Assembly (NCBI RefSeq): GCF_017874595.1
Contig: NZ_JAGILA010000004.1
Coordinates: forward strand, 1-64,000
Direction of reading: 5' to 3'
Length of the DNA: 64,000 bases
Source: Sinorhizobium kostiense
GTDB lineage: Bacteria; Pseudomonadota; Alphaproteobacteria; Rhizobiales; Rhizobiaceae
This document shows, in pieces, positions 1 through 9,637 of this stretch. Under the pieces are notes generated by a model. That model was not told the origin of the DNA, did not search any database, and was given only the letters and a program-made list of their open reading frames with translations. The position numbers and the translations under genes were made by a program. How positions within the stretch are numbered: the stretch's first letter is position 1; every line of letters begins with the position of its first letter.

Positions 1-540
1 ATGAGGTTCTCGATGGATGCGAGCGTGTCGGAGCCGCGCCCGCCGCCGACGCTCTGCGCCGTCGTGAGGCCGAGATTGACCGTCACGCCGCTGGTTGCAT
101 CCCAATAGATGGCGGCGTCCACGCCGGTGCCGCCATCGAGCCTGTCATTGCCGACACCGCCGAGCAACGTATCGTTGCCGGAGCCACCGGCGAGAGTATC
201 GTTTCCGTTCCGGCCTTCGAGCCGGTTGGCCGCGCCATTTCCTGTAAACCGGTCGGCATAACTCGACCCGATGAGGTTCTCGATGGATGCGAGCGTGTCG
301 GAGCCGCGCCCGCCGCCGACGCTCTGCGCCGTCGTGAGGCCGAGATTGACCGTCACGCCGCTGGTCGCATCCCAATAGCCGGCGGCGTCCGCGCCGGTGC
401 CGCCATCGAGCCTGTCATTGCCGATCCCGCCGAGCAGCGCGTCATTGCCGGCGCCGCCGGCGAGCGCGTCGTTGCCGTTCCGCCCCTCGAGCCGGTTGGC
501 TGCGCCATTGCCCGTGATCCGATCATTACCCGCGCCGCCA
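1..540 (-). repeat. Tandem 270-bp repeat inside the RTX protease gene
   Basis: The sequence beginning atgaggttctcgatggatgc at position 1 recurs almost unchanged at 271, giving a period of 270 bp, or exactly 90 codons. Each unit encodes a run of GGxGND beta-roll repeats followed by a less repetitive spacer containing WDATSGVTVNLGLTTAQ. The reading frame is preserved. More copies may continue to the left of the window. Confidence 0.85.
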
Positions 541-1814
541 ACCGCGTGTTCGATCGTCGTCGTCGTGTAGATGGCGAGGTTGTTGCGCAAGCCGCCGACA
601 TCCGACCAGGTGCCCGGCCGCAGGTCGATCCTCTGGGCAACGGCGAAGCCCGACAGGTTCAGCTTGTCGGTACCCCCTGAGTCATAGATCGTCAGAGCCA
701 CCTCGCTGTCGGTGAAGTTCGCAAGGTTGTAAAGAGAGGCCGTTCTGCCCGTTACATTGGAGCCGAAACCATAGACAGTGTTGCCGGTTCGCGTGCTTGC
801 CGCACCATACAGGTTCTGGATCGCCAGGATGTCCGCCATCTGCGGCGTCAGAACCCAAGCGAAACTGCCCGTGCCGGCTTCCTCCTGGCTCATGTAGGAC
901 ATGATGCTCATCCGCCAGGAATCATTGGCATAATGGTTGTCCACGCCATAAACGGCGCTGCCATTGTAGTTGCCGCCATGGCCGAGGCCGAGCGCGTGGC
1001 CGATCTCGTGGATGAAGGTCTGCAGGGTGTAGCCTGCGATGTCACTGCGGCCCTCGAACCAGCCGGATTCCACATTGATGCGGCTGGACTGGATGATTCC
1101 CCGTGAGACGGTGGAGGTGGCGTAGGCGCCATCATCTGCATCGTCGAGCGTGATCTCCGCACTTCCGCTCGTTTCGGTGAAGGTCAGGCCGGACACTTCG
1201 GCCCAGGTGGCAAAGGCGAGCCGGGCCAGAGCGGCGCGCGCGGCGGACAGCCCCTCGACGTTGAAGGTGATATCGGTGTTGCTGGAGGCCCATTGGCGCT
1301 CCCCGCCACCCGACCAATCCCAGTAGCCTTCGGTAAGCTGGTCGGCGATCTGCGCCACGGTGTAGGTGGGAAGGGCGGTGCCTTGCGCGGTCGTCAGCTT
1401 GTAGCTGCCGGTCGATGCTTCATAGCCGCCCGCCGACAGATAATAGGTGCCGCTGGTGCCTGCTGTGAAAGTGATGAGCGAATCGTAATTTCCTGCGCCA
1501 TCATCGTTGCCACCAAGGCGCCTGCCGCCGGCATCATAGAGTGTCAGGTAAGCATCGAGCCCGTTCGAACCATCCAGGGTAAAGCGGTAAGTCTGCCCTG
1601 CGGTAAGCGTGATCTTGTACCAGTCTTGGTCGCCACTGCTGTTGACGTAACCGGAAACGCTGCCGCCGGCAGTCACGGTCTTTGACGTGCTCGTGCCTGC
1701 GGGCACGGTGTCGCTGCCGCTTTGCTGAGCGACGCTACCAGTAGCGCTGGGCTGTTCAGGATCCAGGCAAACGAAAGATTTTGGCAGCTGGTTCGAGGCG
1801 CAGAATTCACACAT
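1..1814 (-). CDS. Serralysin-like M10 RTX zinc metalloprotease (3' end beyond window)
   Basis: Secreted zinc endopeptidase of the serralysin family, expected to leave the cell by a type I secretion system. Translation from ATG at 1814 stays open to the window edge (604 codons). Residues about 30-130 look like a PPC (bacterial pre-peptidase C-terminal) domain. The catalytic domain follows, with HEIGHALGLGH at about residue 269 and the Met-turn SIMSYM about 30 residues later. The C-terminal half has glycine-rich calcium-binding nonapeptides of the GGxGND type (for example GGAGNDRITG). There is no Sec signal peptide, as is usual for type I substrates. The shine-dalgarno region before 1814 is weak (GAAAGAGAAA), so the start is only likely. 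The PKD protein gene ends 29 bases upstream, so the two are probably co-transcribed. The stop codon and secretion signal lie outside the window. Confidence 0.9.
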   Translation of the reverse strand, partial: MCEFCASNQLPKSFVCLDPEQPSATGSVAQQSGSDTVPAGTSTSKTVTAGGSVSGYVNSSGDQDWYKITLTAGQTYRFTLDGSNGLDAYLTLYDAGGRRLGGNDDGAGNYDSLITFTAGTSGTYYLSAGGYEASTGSYKLTTAQGTALPTYTVAQIADQLTEGYWDWSGGGERQWASSNTDITFNVEGLSAARAALARLAFATWAEVSGLTFTETSGSAEITLDDADDGAYATSTVSRGIIQSSRINVESGWFEGRSDIAGYTLQTFIHEIGHALGLGHGGNYNGSAVYGVDNHYANDSWRMSIMSYMSQEEAGTGSFAWVLTPQMADILAIQNLYGAASTRTGNTVYGFGSNVTGRTASLYNLANFTDSEVALTIYDSGGTDKLNLSGFAVAQRIDLRPGTWSDVGGLRNNLAIYTTTTIEHAVGGAGNDRITGNGAANRLEGRNGNDALAGGAGNDALLGGIGNDRLDGGTGADAAGYWDATSGVTVNLGLTTAQSVGGGRGSDTLASIENLIGSSYADRFTGNGAANRLEGRNGNDTLAGGSGNDTLLGGVGNDRLDGGTGVDAAIYWDATSGVTVNLGLTTAQSVGGGRGSDTLASIENL

Positions 1815-1843
1815 GCGGCTATGCTCGTTTCTCTTTCAGTACT

Positions 1844-2251
1844 TCAATGTCCAACGTTTATGGTCACGCTGCCCAACAGGAGCCGCTCACCCTCGCCTTC
1901 CCCGATAAGCAGGGCGCAATAGGTCCCGGCCTGCGAGTAGGTGTGGGTCGCGGAAGTCTCGCGACAGCCCGATCCGGGTCGACAGACCATGGTCCTTTCG
2001 CCGTCCCCGAAGTCCAGCCAGCCGCCGCCGAAATAGACTTCCCCGCCACCACGGGCAGCGAAAGTAACCTCAAGCGGTGCCGGTCCCGATCGTATCGAGG
2101 CGGAAAGCCCGCCGTCAGGCACCTTTCGATCGACCGTTGCCATTGTCTTCGCCTCGCATGCACCGCGCGCAAGCACACGGTCCGCCGCCATCAGAAGGCT
2201 TCCAAACCCGGCCAGAACGGCCAGCATCCGTGCGGCCCCGATTCTCACCAC
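1844..2251 (-). CDS. Small exported protein with a PKD-like domain
   Basis: Protein of 135 residues starting at GTG 2251 (a second GTG is at 2248), preceded by GGGAGAG. The N-terminus has a hydrophobic stretch (MLAVLAGFGSLLMAADRVLA) typical of a signal peptide. The mature part has the PKD-fold hallmarks: a WLDFGDG strand-turn followed by a SATHTYSQAGTY strand, and cysteines that could pair. PKD domains mediate protein or polysaccharide contacts. Its function is unknown here. It lies directly upstream of the RTX protease with a 29-base gap on the same strand, so a role as partner, chaperone or inhibitor of the protease is an inference. It shows no obvious resemblance to the known serralysin inhibitor (Inh) family. 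Confidence 0.7.
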   Translation of the reverse strand: MVRIGAARMLAVLAGFGSLLMAADRVLARGACEAKTMATVDRKVPDGGLSASIRSGPAPLEVTFAARGGGEVYFGGGWLDFGDGERTMVCRPGSGCRETSATHTYSQAGTYCALLIGEGEGERLLLGSVTINVGH

Positions 2252-2579
2252 AAGTCTCTCCCATTAAAGAGCATCCTCATGTAACACGAAGGGGGTTAAG
2301 CATTCGCGTCCGCGCTTGTCGAATGCTGAATCCGGCGTTAACAACCAAGCCGCAAAATCAGCCCCGCCCTCCATTTGGATACGCTCATACACACACCCAT
2401 TACATGACAAATACAGGGGGCGACCAGCCGGCCGGGAGATCTAATCCGCCTGCCGCGCCCGCGCGTGAGGAGGCTCGCCGGCACTAGCCCGTTCGGGCTA
2501 GGCTAGAGCGGGATGTGCTCACAGGCATTCGCATTTGGTCGCTAGAGGACGCCTCGCGATGCCATAAGGTCACGGGCAG
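2252..2579. other. Intergenic region upstream of the PKD-protease pair
   Basis: No convincing gene in 328 bases. It should hold the promoter of the PKD gene (reading leftwards). A perfect inverted repeat ctagcccgttcgggctag lies at 2484-2501, not followed by a clear T-run on either strand. It could be a weak terminator for the gene ending at 2580 or a repeat remnant. Confidence 0.5.
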
Positions 2580-4136
2580 TTAAAGGCCATTTTCCGCGAA
2601 CCAGCGGCGGATCGCCTCCATATCGTCGCTGCCGATCCCGTGGTGCGTGTCGATTACCAGCGCGGTCAGCTTTGTGCCAGCTTCGGCGAGGGTATGCTTC
2701 AGGGCAGGCGCGTGCTTGCCATAGGGGTCGTCTCTTCCGGTGAGCATCAGAACATTCGTTTCGGAAAGATCGGATTCTGGGGGAGCTTCAAGAGCGGCCA
2801 TCGCCCGCATCAAGACCGCATTCAGGATCACGCCGGGGTGGAGCAGCATCACGGCGGCCAAGAGGTTGGCGCCGTTCGAATACCCGATGAAAACGGTCTT
2901 GCCGAGGTCGAGCCCATAGCCTTCGCGCGCTCCCTCGAGGAATGCGACGAAGGCATCCGCTTCCGACCTTATATCCTGCTGGTCGAAGGTCGTCATCGTC
3001 AGGCGTCGGAACCAGCGGGGAAAGCCCTCCTCGGTGCTGCGGCCGCGCACGCCAAGAAGCGTGGCCTGCGGGTCAAGCTGGTGGCCGAAGGGGAGCATGT
3101 CGGTTTCGTTGCCGCCGCTGCCGTGCAGAAGCACGAAGGTGCGGCCGTTCATTGCCTCCGGATGATAGAAGCGATGGACGAAAGGTAGATCTCGGCGGGT
3201 CAGGCGCGGCTCTCCCGGCAGCGCGAATTGCGGCAGCCGGACCAGTGTCTCGGCAGCATCATTGCCGATCCGCTGCGGCAGGAAGAGCGTCGTTCCAAGC
3301 GCATCCGGAGGCTCGTCGACTGCAAAGCCGGGACCGTCCGTGGCGAGTTCGTAGAGCGAGCCGCCGGGTTCGCGAACATAAAGCGAGAAGAAGTACTTCC
3401 GGTCATGCGCCGTGGTTGCGCCGGCATGATCCTGTTCAAGATCGGCCCTGACGGCAAGCACCGTCGCCTCGTCCGGTGCCCGGAAGGCGATGTGGTCGAT
3501 GGTGCCGGTACCGGGCGCTGCCGTCCAAAAGCCGGTCGCGTCGCGCACGTCGATGACATCCCCCGAGGTAGAGGCGAGGCGGCGGATCGTATCCGTGGCG
3601 GCAATTTCGCGGTAGCCGAAGTGGCTTTGAAGAAACTGCGCCGTTTCCCTCGGCTTCTCGGTGAGCACGGTTGCGCCGCGCAGCCGCCGGATGGAGTCGG
3701 TCTCGGGAATGTCACGACTGGCCCATGGCGCCGGTTCGGGCAAGGCGTTTGTTCCGACCAGCTTCACGATCACGCCGTCCGGATCCTTGAGCCGCAGCAC
3801 CGGTTCGCCGAACTCCTGCGCCGGTCCAGCAATTCCAATGCTGAACTGGAGAGCGCGCGTCAGCCAGAAGCCGATGCTTTCAGGGGGAATTGCGAAGGCG
3901 ATCTCGCTCGGCTGGCCGTGGCCCACACGTCCCGGGGAGCCATCCTCCCATACCAGGAAAGTGACAAGAGATCCCGGCGAACCCGAAGCATCGCCATAAA
4001 AGAGGTGCAACTGGTTGGGATCCTCGAAGCCGCCGGTCCGTTTGACGAGATGCAGCCCGAGAAAGCCGAGATAGAAATCCACATTCGCCTGGACCCTGCG
4101 GCTGATCAGCGTGATGTGGTGGATGCCGCTAGTCAC
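2580..4136 (-). CDS. Fused ring-cleaving dioxygenase (VOC) - alpha/beta hydrolase, MhqO-MhqD type
   Basis: Protein of 518 residues from GTG 4136, with GAGGG eight bases upstream. Residues 1 to about 310 are a two-repeat vicinal oxygen chelate (extradiol dioxygenase/glyoxalase) domain: GIHHITLISRR at the start, the metal-binding His in TIDHIAFRAP, and the acidic ligand in GSLYELATDGPGF. Residues about 330-518 are a phospholipase/carboxylesterase-type hydrolase with LLHGSGGNE, the nucleophile elbow GYSNG, an Asp in GRDDPYG and the catalytic His in DTHHGIG. In Bacillus the two activities are separate proteins (MhqO and MhqD) induced by quinones, and the fusion fits detoxification of hydroquinones or similar electrophiles. 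The substrate is not shown by the sequence. The SDR gene lies upstream on the same strand. Confidence 0.85.
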   Translation of the reverse strand: MTSGIHHITLISRRVQANVDFYLGFLGLHLVKRTGGFEDPNQLHLFYGDASGSPGSLVTFLVWEDGSPGRVGHGQPSEIAFAIPPESIGFWLTRALQFSIGIAGPAQEFGEPVLRLKDPDGVIVKLVGTNALPEPAPWASRDIPETDSIRRLRGATVLTEKPRETAQFLQSHFGYREIAATDTIRRLASTSGDVIDVRDATGFWTAAPGTGTIDHIAFRAPDEATVLAVRADLEQDHAGATTAHDRKYFFSLYVREPGGSLYELATDGPGFAVDEPPDALGTTLFLPQRIGNDAAETLVRLPQFALPGEPRLTRRDLPFVHRFYHPEAMNGRTFVLLHGSGGNETDMLPFGHQLDPQATLLGVRGRSTEEGFPRWFRRLTMTTFDQQDIRSEADAFVAFLEGAREGYGLDLGKTVFIGYSNGANLLAAVMLLHPGVILNAVLMRAMAALEAPPESDLSETNVLMLTGRDDPYGKHAPALKHTLAEAGTKLTALVIDTHHGIGSDDMEAIRRWFAENGL

Positions 4137-4254
4137 GGTTTTGCCCTCGATTCCGTTCTTAAGAGAGTTTTCCAGGCGGCCAAAGCTACTGTCGCATCTT
4201 GACTTGCAACATGTTCAAGCCGGCTACGTCTTGCAGAACATGCGCAGCGCCCGT

Positions 4255-5115
4255 TCAATCTTCCTTGCCGGTGAGGAACCCCTGAAAGGCCTTGCCGTAT
4301 TCCGGGTGCCAGCGGGAAAGGGGAGGGCGGTTCTCGACGATGTCGGCCGCGGCCCACAGTATCCGTTTCTCGTCCGTCGGCCGGGTGACTTCATTGTCCG
4401 GGCAGAGGATGTAGAAATCACCGCGGGCGAGGCTCTCCATCATGAAGTCCACCGTCTGCTCCGGCGTCCAGGCGCCGGCCGGTTTTTCCGTGCGGCCATG
4501 CGCGGTCAATGCCGTGTAGACGAATCCGGGTATCAGCAGATGCGCATTCACCTTGCAGCCTTCGGTGTTGCGCAATTCGTGCTGGAGCGCCTCGGTGAAA
4601 ACCTTCACACCTGCCTTCGAGACATTATAGGCGGGATCGCCGGGTGGCGTGGTGATGCCCTGCTTGGAGCCGGTGTTGATGATCAGCGCCGGATCGCCAT
4701 GTGCGATCATGGCAGGCGCAAAAATGCGCGAGCCGTTGATCACCCCCCAAAGGTTGACGGACATCACGGTTTCCCAATACTCCAGCGGGCCGAACATCGA
4801 GCTGCCGGGCTGAACGCCGGCATTGTTCATCAGCACATGCACATGGCCGAAACTTTCGCGTGCAGCGCGCGCCAGGGCAACGATTTCGTCCGGCTGCGAC
4901 ACGTCCGTCGCGACCGCAGCCACGTCCGCTGCTCCGCCGGCGGCAAGCTTCGCCACCGCCGCTTCGGCGACGTGCAGACGGTTGCCGGGGAGGTCGGCGA
5001 GCACGACCTTCATTCCGAGAGCGGCAAAGCGCTTTGCCGCTGCAAGTCCGATGCCCGAGGCAGCGCCGGTGACGACGGCAACGTTGTTTCTGGCTATGGC
5101 GGAGTAGGACAACAT
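4255..5115 (-). CDS. Short-chain dehydrogenase/reductase
   Basis: Classical SDR oxidoreductase of 286 residues. It has the nucleotide-binding TGAASGIG motif near residue 17, the structural NNAG motif, the catalytic Ser in INTGSKQG and the YNVSK (YxxxK) active site. The Asp in VLADLPG after the second beta strand suggests NAD rather than NADP. The C-terminal 60 residues, including ENRPPLSRWHPEYGKAF, are longer than in minimal SDRs. The substrate cannot be told. It lies on the same strand as the MhqO-MhqD fusion, 118 bases upstream of it, so joint expression in metabolism of reactive carbonyl or quinone compounds is possible but inferred. Confidence 0.85.
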   Translation of the reverse strand: MLSYSAIARNNVAVVTGAASGIGLAAAKRFAALGMKVVLADLPGNRLHVAEAAVAKLAAGGAADVAAVATDVSQPDEIVALARAARESFGHVHVLMNNAGVQPGSSMFGPLEYWETVMSVNLWGVINGSRIFAPAMIAHGDPALIINTGSKQGITTPPGDPAYNVSKAGVKVFTEALQHELRNTEGCKVNAHLLIPGFVYTALTAHGRTEKPAGAWTPEQTVDFMMESLARGDFYILCPDNEVTRPTDEKRILWAAADIVENRPPLSRWHPEYGKAFQGFLTGKED

Positions 5116-5266
5116 GGTTCACAATCCTGCTTGCGACAGACGACCGACGAGAGATAGGGCCTGACGGCGTGCAAGTCCATGAGGTGCGTCGGACTCACGC
5201 CAAGCCTTTCTGCTCGCTCCAGCGATCCTTCTCCCAAGACTGCCGCACAGTTTCGAGCGAGATGCG

Positions 5267-6049
5267 TCAATGCGGCTTCGCGCGGGAGATGAACCAGGGA
5301 TTGGCAAAATCGGTGTCGTTCGGCTGGTTGCGCTTGCCATAGGCGAGAGGCTTGCCTTCGATGGTCAGCGTTTCGCCGCCGGCCGCCCGCAGGATCGCGT
5401 CCCCGGCGGCGGTATCCCATTCCATAGTGCGGCTGAACCGCGGATAGATATCGGCCTGCCCTTCAGCAAGCAGGCAGAACTTCAGCGACGAACCGATCGC
5501 CTCGTAGTCGGTGATGCCCTGTGCGTCGAGGTGGGCGATCGTTTCGCGACTGTTGTGCCGCCGGCTGACGACGGCGACCGGCGGGACTGGAGACTTTCGG
5601 CAGCCGATCGGGCGCCAGTCACAGCAGACACGGCCGTGCTCGACTTTTGTCTTCCTCGCTTCACCGGCGCCTGCCGCATAGATGACGCCGAGCGCCGGCG
5701 CATAGACGACGCCTGCGACCGGCACTCCGCCATCGATGAGCCCGATATTGACCGTGAAGTGGCTGTCGCGATCGAGGAACTCCTTGGTGCCGTCGAGGGG
5801 ATCGACCAGGAAAAAGCGCCGGCCAGCGATGTCGGGGACCTTCCCCGCCGCGACGGATTCCTCAGCGATGATCGGCAGATCCGGAAAGGCGGCGGTGAGT
5901 TGAGCGAGAATGATGCGCTCGGCTCGGTGGTCGGCATCCGTTACCGGTGAACTGTCCGCCTTATAGGTCACGGCGGGACCGGCGTCGTAAACCTGCAGAA
6001 TGGCCTCTCCGGCGGCGATCGCAGCTCGTTCCATTATCTCCAGCATCAT
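5267..6049 (-). CDS. cysQ: 3'(2'),5'-bisphosphate nucleotidase CysQ
   Basis: Magnesium-dependent phosphatase of the inositol monophosphatase superfamily that hydrolyses 3'-phosphoadenosine 5'-phosphate to AMP, so removing the by-product of sulfate activation and sulfation. Metal-binding motifs are clear: EES near residue 65, DPLDGTKEF near residue 83 and WDTAAGDAIL near residue 212. The length of about 260 residues is normal for CysQ. Three start codons lie in a row (TTG 6052, ATG 6049, ATG 6046); the first ATG is taken here. It is separated by about 150 bases from the SDR and is probably its own unit. Confidence 0.88.
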   Translation of the reverse strand: MMLEIMERAAIAAGEAILQVYDAGPAVTYKADSSPVTDADHRAERIILAQLTAAFPDLPIIAEESVAAGKVPDIAGRRFFLVDPLDGTKEFLDRDSHFTVNIGLIDGGVPVAGVVYAPALGVIYAAGAGEARKTKVEHGRVCCDWRPIGCRKSPVPPVAVVSRRHNSRETIAHLDAQGITDYEAIGSSLKFCLLAEGQADIYPRFSRTMEWDTAAGDAILRAAGGETLTIEGKPLAYGKRNQPNDTDFANPWFISRAKPH

Positions 6050-6459
6050 CAATCCGTTTCTGGTTCAATCCGTGCTGCTGCATGTCTCGTCAGGCCCCCC
6101 GGGGTGTGAGACCTGCAGCCATTAAACGTGCCTCAGCGCTCTTACGCTTGGAGCGCCATAGTGGCAAAAACCATGTACGGCAATGAGCGGTCTGCATGTC
6201 ATGGAACGAAGCAACTGCTGCCATTTTACATTTTTTGGGCTCCAAATTGATCATTTCGCAAGCGAAGGCTGCATTTTTTTTGACTTTTGCTGGCTGCAAA
6301 TGCGCCAAATCGATTTTATCGCGGAAGAATCCACCAATCGCGCATTTTTTAGCTTTCATTTTCACTTGAAAGAGGTATGAAATCGGCCCAGAGCACGCTC
6401 TCGAATGAAAACTAATAACAAGAGGCTGGACCTTCGGGATCTGGTCCAGGGGAAGATTG
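6050..6459 (+). promoter_or_regulatory. AT-rich leader/promoter region of the liv operon
   Basis: About 400 bases without a gene. The part 6190-6400 is much richer in A and T than its surroundings and has several T-runs, which fits a promoter-rich upstream region for the liv (bra) operon and for divergent cysQ. An inverted repeat ctggacc/ggtccag at 6426-6432 and 6443-6449 ends at the ribosome-binding site of livH (AGGGGAAG, 6448-6455), so a hairpin could mask it. No known regulator site is recognised. Confidence 0.5.
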
Positions 6460-7362
<903 letters not shown>

Positions 7363-7367
7363 ATTCC

Positions 7368-8753
7368 ATGGCAAATGTTGCATCTACGACTGCAAGCGCC
7401 GGCACTGAGGTGACGGCGCGGGCCCTGCGCGAGGCTGTCTTCACGGGTCTCATCACGCTCGGGCTGTTCTTCCTCTTCGTCGGTCTCAAGACCGACCAGA
7501 ACATTCGCAACGAGCTGATACTGACGGAGCGCTGGGGACTCCTGGCGACCTTCGTCGCCGTTTCGATGGTCGGTCGGTTCCTGATCGTTGCCTATGTGCA
7601 GCCGTGGCTCGCCCAGCGAAAGGCCGTGAAGGCGGCGGCGCCTGAGATTGTAAAAGGGGAGAGCTTCTTCAGCCGCAACCTTTCGAAGATCGCGATCGTC
7701 GCGCTGGTGCTTTATCCGCCGGTCATCGTAGCGCTCGTCGGCGTCCAGGGTTCGCTGAAGTGGGTGGACAACTTCGGCATCCAGATCCTGATCTACGTGA
7801 TGCTCGCCTGGGGCCTCAACATCGTTGTCGGTCTCGCCGGTCTTCTCGATCTCGGCTATGTGGCCTTCTATGCTGTCGGCGCCTATTCCTATGCCCTGCT
7901 CTCCAGCTATTTCGGCCTGTCCTTCTGGGTGCTACTGCCGGTCGCCGGCATTCTCGCAGCCCTGTGGGGCGTGATCCTCGGTTTTCCGGTTCTACGCCTC
8001 CGGGGCGACTACCTGGCCATCGTCACGCTTGCGTTCGGCGAAATCATCCGCCTTGTGCTGATCAACTGGACCGAAGTTACCAAGGGCACGTTCGGCGTGT
8101 CGGGTATCGCCAAGGCGACGCTGTTCGGCATCAAGTTCGACGCATCCAAGGACGGTTTTGCGGCGCTGTTCGGCTTGCCGATGTCCTCGGCCTACTACAA
8201 GATCTTCCTGTTCTATCTAATCCTTGGCCTTGCGTTGCTGACGGCCTTCGTCACCATCCGCCTCCGTCGGATGCCGGTCGGACGGGCGTGGGAAGCGCTT
8301 CGCGAGGACGAGATCGCCTGCCGCTCGCTCGGCATCAACACGGTGACGACGAAGCTGACCGCCTTTGCCACGGGTGCCATGTTCGGTGGCTTTGCGGGGT
8401 CCTTCTTCGCCGTTCGCCAGGGGTTCGTCTCGCCGGAATCCTTCGTCTTTCTCGAGTCGGCCGTGATTCTCGCGATCGTCGTTCTCGGCGGCATGGGTTC
8501 GCTGACCGGCATCGCGGTTGCGGCGGTGGTCATGATCGGCGGCACGGAAATCCTGCGCGAACTGACCTTCCTCAAAGTGATCTTCGGCCCGGCATTCACG
8601 CCTGAACTCTACCGCATGCTGATCTTCGGCCTGGCCATGGTCATCGTCATGGTCTGGAAGCCGCGCGGCTTCGTCGGATCCCGCGAACCGACCGCGTTTC
8701 TCCACGAGCGCAAGGCCATCTCCGGCAGCTTTACCAAGGAAGGGCACGGCTGA
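7368..8753 (+). CDS. livM: Branched-chain amino acid ABC transporter permease LivM/BraE
   Basis: Second permease of the Liv system, 461 residues from ATG 7368, five bases after livH. The N-terminal extension of about 130 residues has three hydrophobic segments, as in rhizobial BraE proteins that are longer than E. coli LivM. The core shows GLAGLLDLGYVAFYAVGAY, GDYLAIVTLAFGEIIRL and the cytoplasmic loop GRAWEALREDEIACRSLGIN, followed by VLGGMGSLTGI. Its stop TGA overlaps the ATG of livG by one base. Confidence 0.93.
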   Translation: MANVASTTASAGTEVTARALREAVFTGLITLGLFFLFVGLKTDQNIRNELILTERWGLLATFVAVSMVGRFLIVAYVQPWLAQRKAVKAAAPEIVKGESFFSRNLSKIAIVALVLYPPVIVALVGVQGSLKWVDNFGIQILIYVMLAWGLNIVVGLAGLLDLGYVAFYAVGAYSYALLSSYFGLSFWVLLPVAGILAALWGVILGFPVLRLRGDYLAIVTLAFGEIIRLVLINWTEVTKGTFGVSGIAKATLFGIKFDASKDGFAALFGLPMSSAYYKIFLFYLILGLALLTAFVTIRLRRMPVGRAWEALREDEIACRSLGINTVTTKLTAFATGAMFGGFAGSFFAVRQGFVSPESFVFLESAVILAIVVLGGMGSLTGIAVAAVVMIGGTEILRELTFLKVIFGPAFTPELYRMLIFGLAMVIVMVWKPRGFVGSREPTAFLHERKAISGSFTKEGHG

Positions 8754-9637
8754 TGGCCCTCAAGACAACAATGACCAAAGACCCCATTCTCAAGGTCGAG
8801 CACCTGTCGATGCGCTTCGGCGGTCTCATGGCCATCAACGACTTCTCCTTCGAGGCAGAGCGCGGCGAAATCACCGCGTTGATCGGCCCCAACGGGGCGG
8901 GCAAAACGACCGTGTTCAACTGCGTTACCGGCTTTTACAAGCCGACGATGGGCATGATCACGATGAAGCAGCGATCCGGCAAGGAGTTCCTGTTGGAACG
9001 CTTGCCCGATTTCGAGATCACCAAGCATGCCAAAGTGGCGCGCACCTTCCAGAACATCCGCATGTTCTCGGGCCTGACGGTCCTCGAGAACCTGCTGGTG
9101 GCGCAGCACAATAAGCTGATGCAGGCTTCCGGGTACACGATCCTCGGTCTGCTCGGCTTTCCTGCCTATCGGCAGGCCACCAAGGAATCGCTCGAGCTCG
9201 CCAAGCACTGGCTCGAAATGGCATCGCTCACCGACCGGGCCGACGATCCGGCTGGCGACCTGCCTTATGGGGCGCAGCGGCGGCTGGAGATCGCCCGTGC
9301 AATGTGCACCGGGCCGGAACTGCTTTGCCTCGACGAGCCGGCCGCCGGCCTCAATCCGCGCGAGTCGCTCGCGCTCAACGAACTGCTGCAGGCCATCCGT
9401 CGCGACACCGGTACCTCCATCCTGCTGATCGAGCACGACATGTCGGTGGTGATGGAGATTTCCGATCACGTGGTGGTGCTGGAATATGGGCAGAAGATTT
9501 CCGACGGCAATCCGGAATTCGTGAAGCATGATCCGAAGGTCATCGCGGCCTATCTCGGTGTCGAGGACGAAGAGGTTGAAGAGGTGATCGAGGAGATCGA
9601 GGAAATCGAAAGCGAGCAGGGAGGTATCAATCCATGA
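8753..9637 (+). CDS. livG: Branched-chain amino acid ABC transporter ATPase LivG/BraF
   Basis: ATP-binding subunit of 294 residues. It has the Walker A GPNGAGKTT, a Q-loop in ARTFQNIRMF, a signature region DLPYGAQRRLEIARA (degenerate LSGGQ, normal for LivG), Walker B LLCLDEPAAGL and the H-loop His in LLIEHDMSVV. An unusual very acidic tail (EDEEVEEVIEEIEEIESE) ends the protein. It begins inside the livM stop and its own stop overlaps livF (ATGA), which indicates translational coupling. Confidence 0.93.
   Translation: MALKTTMTKDPILKVEHLSMRFGGLMAINDFSFEAERGEITALIGPNGAGKTTVFNCVTGFYKPTMGMITMKQRSGKEFLLERLPDFEITKHAKVARTFQNIRMFSGLTVLENLLVAQHNKLMQASGYTILGLLGFPAYRQATKESLELAKHWLEMASLTDRADDPAGDLPYGAQRRLEIARAMCTGPELLCLDEPAAGLNPRESLALNELLQAIRRDTGTSILLIEHDMSVVMEISDHVVVLEYGQKISDGNPEFVKHDPKVIAAYLGVEDEEVEEVIEEIEEIESEQGGINP

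Noticed and set aside
2484-2501. Rho-independent terminator after the MhqO-MhqD gene
   Set aside because: The inverted repeat is perfect but lacks a T-run on either strand and lies 79 bases beyond the gene end.
6203-6235. GGAAC upstream of the liv operon as an EcfG promoter
   Set aside because: No CGTT at 16-17 bases after it. The same holds for GGAAC at 13771, where CGTT comes after ten bases.
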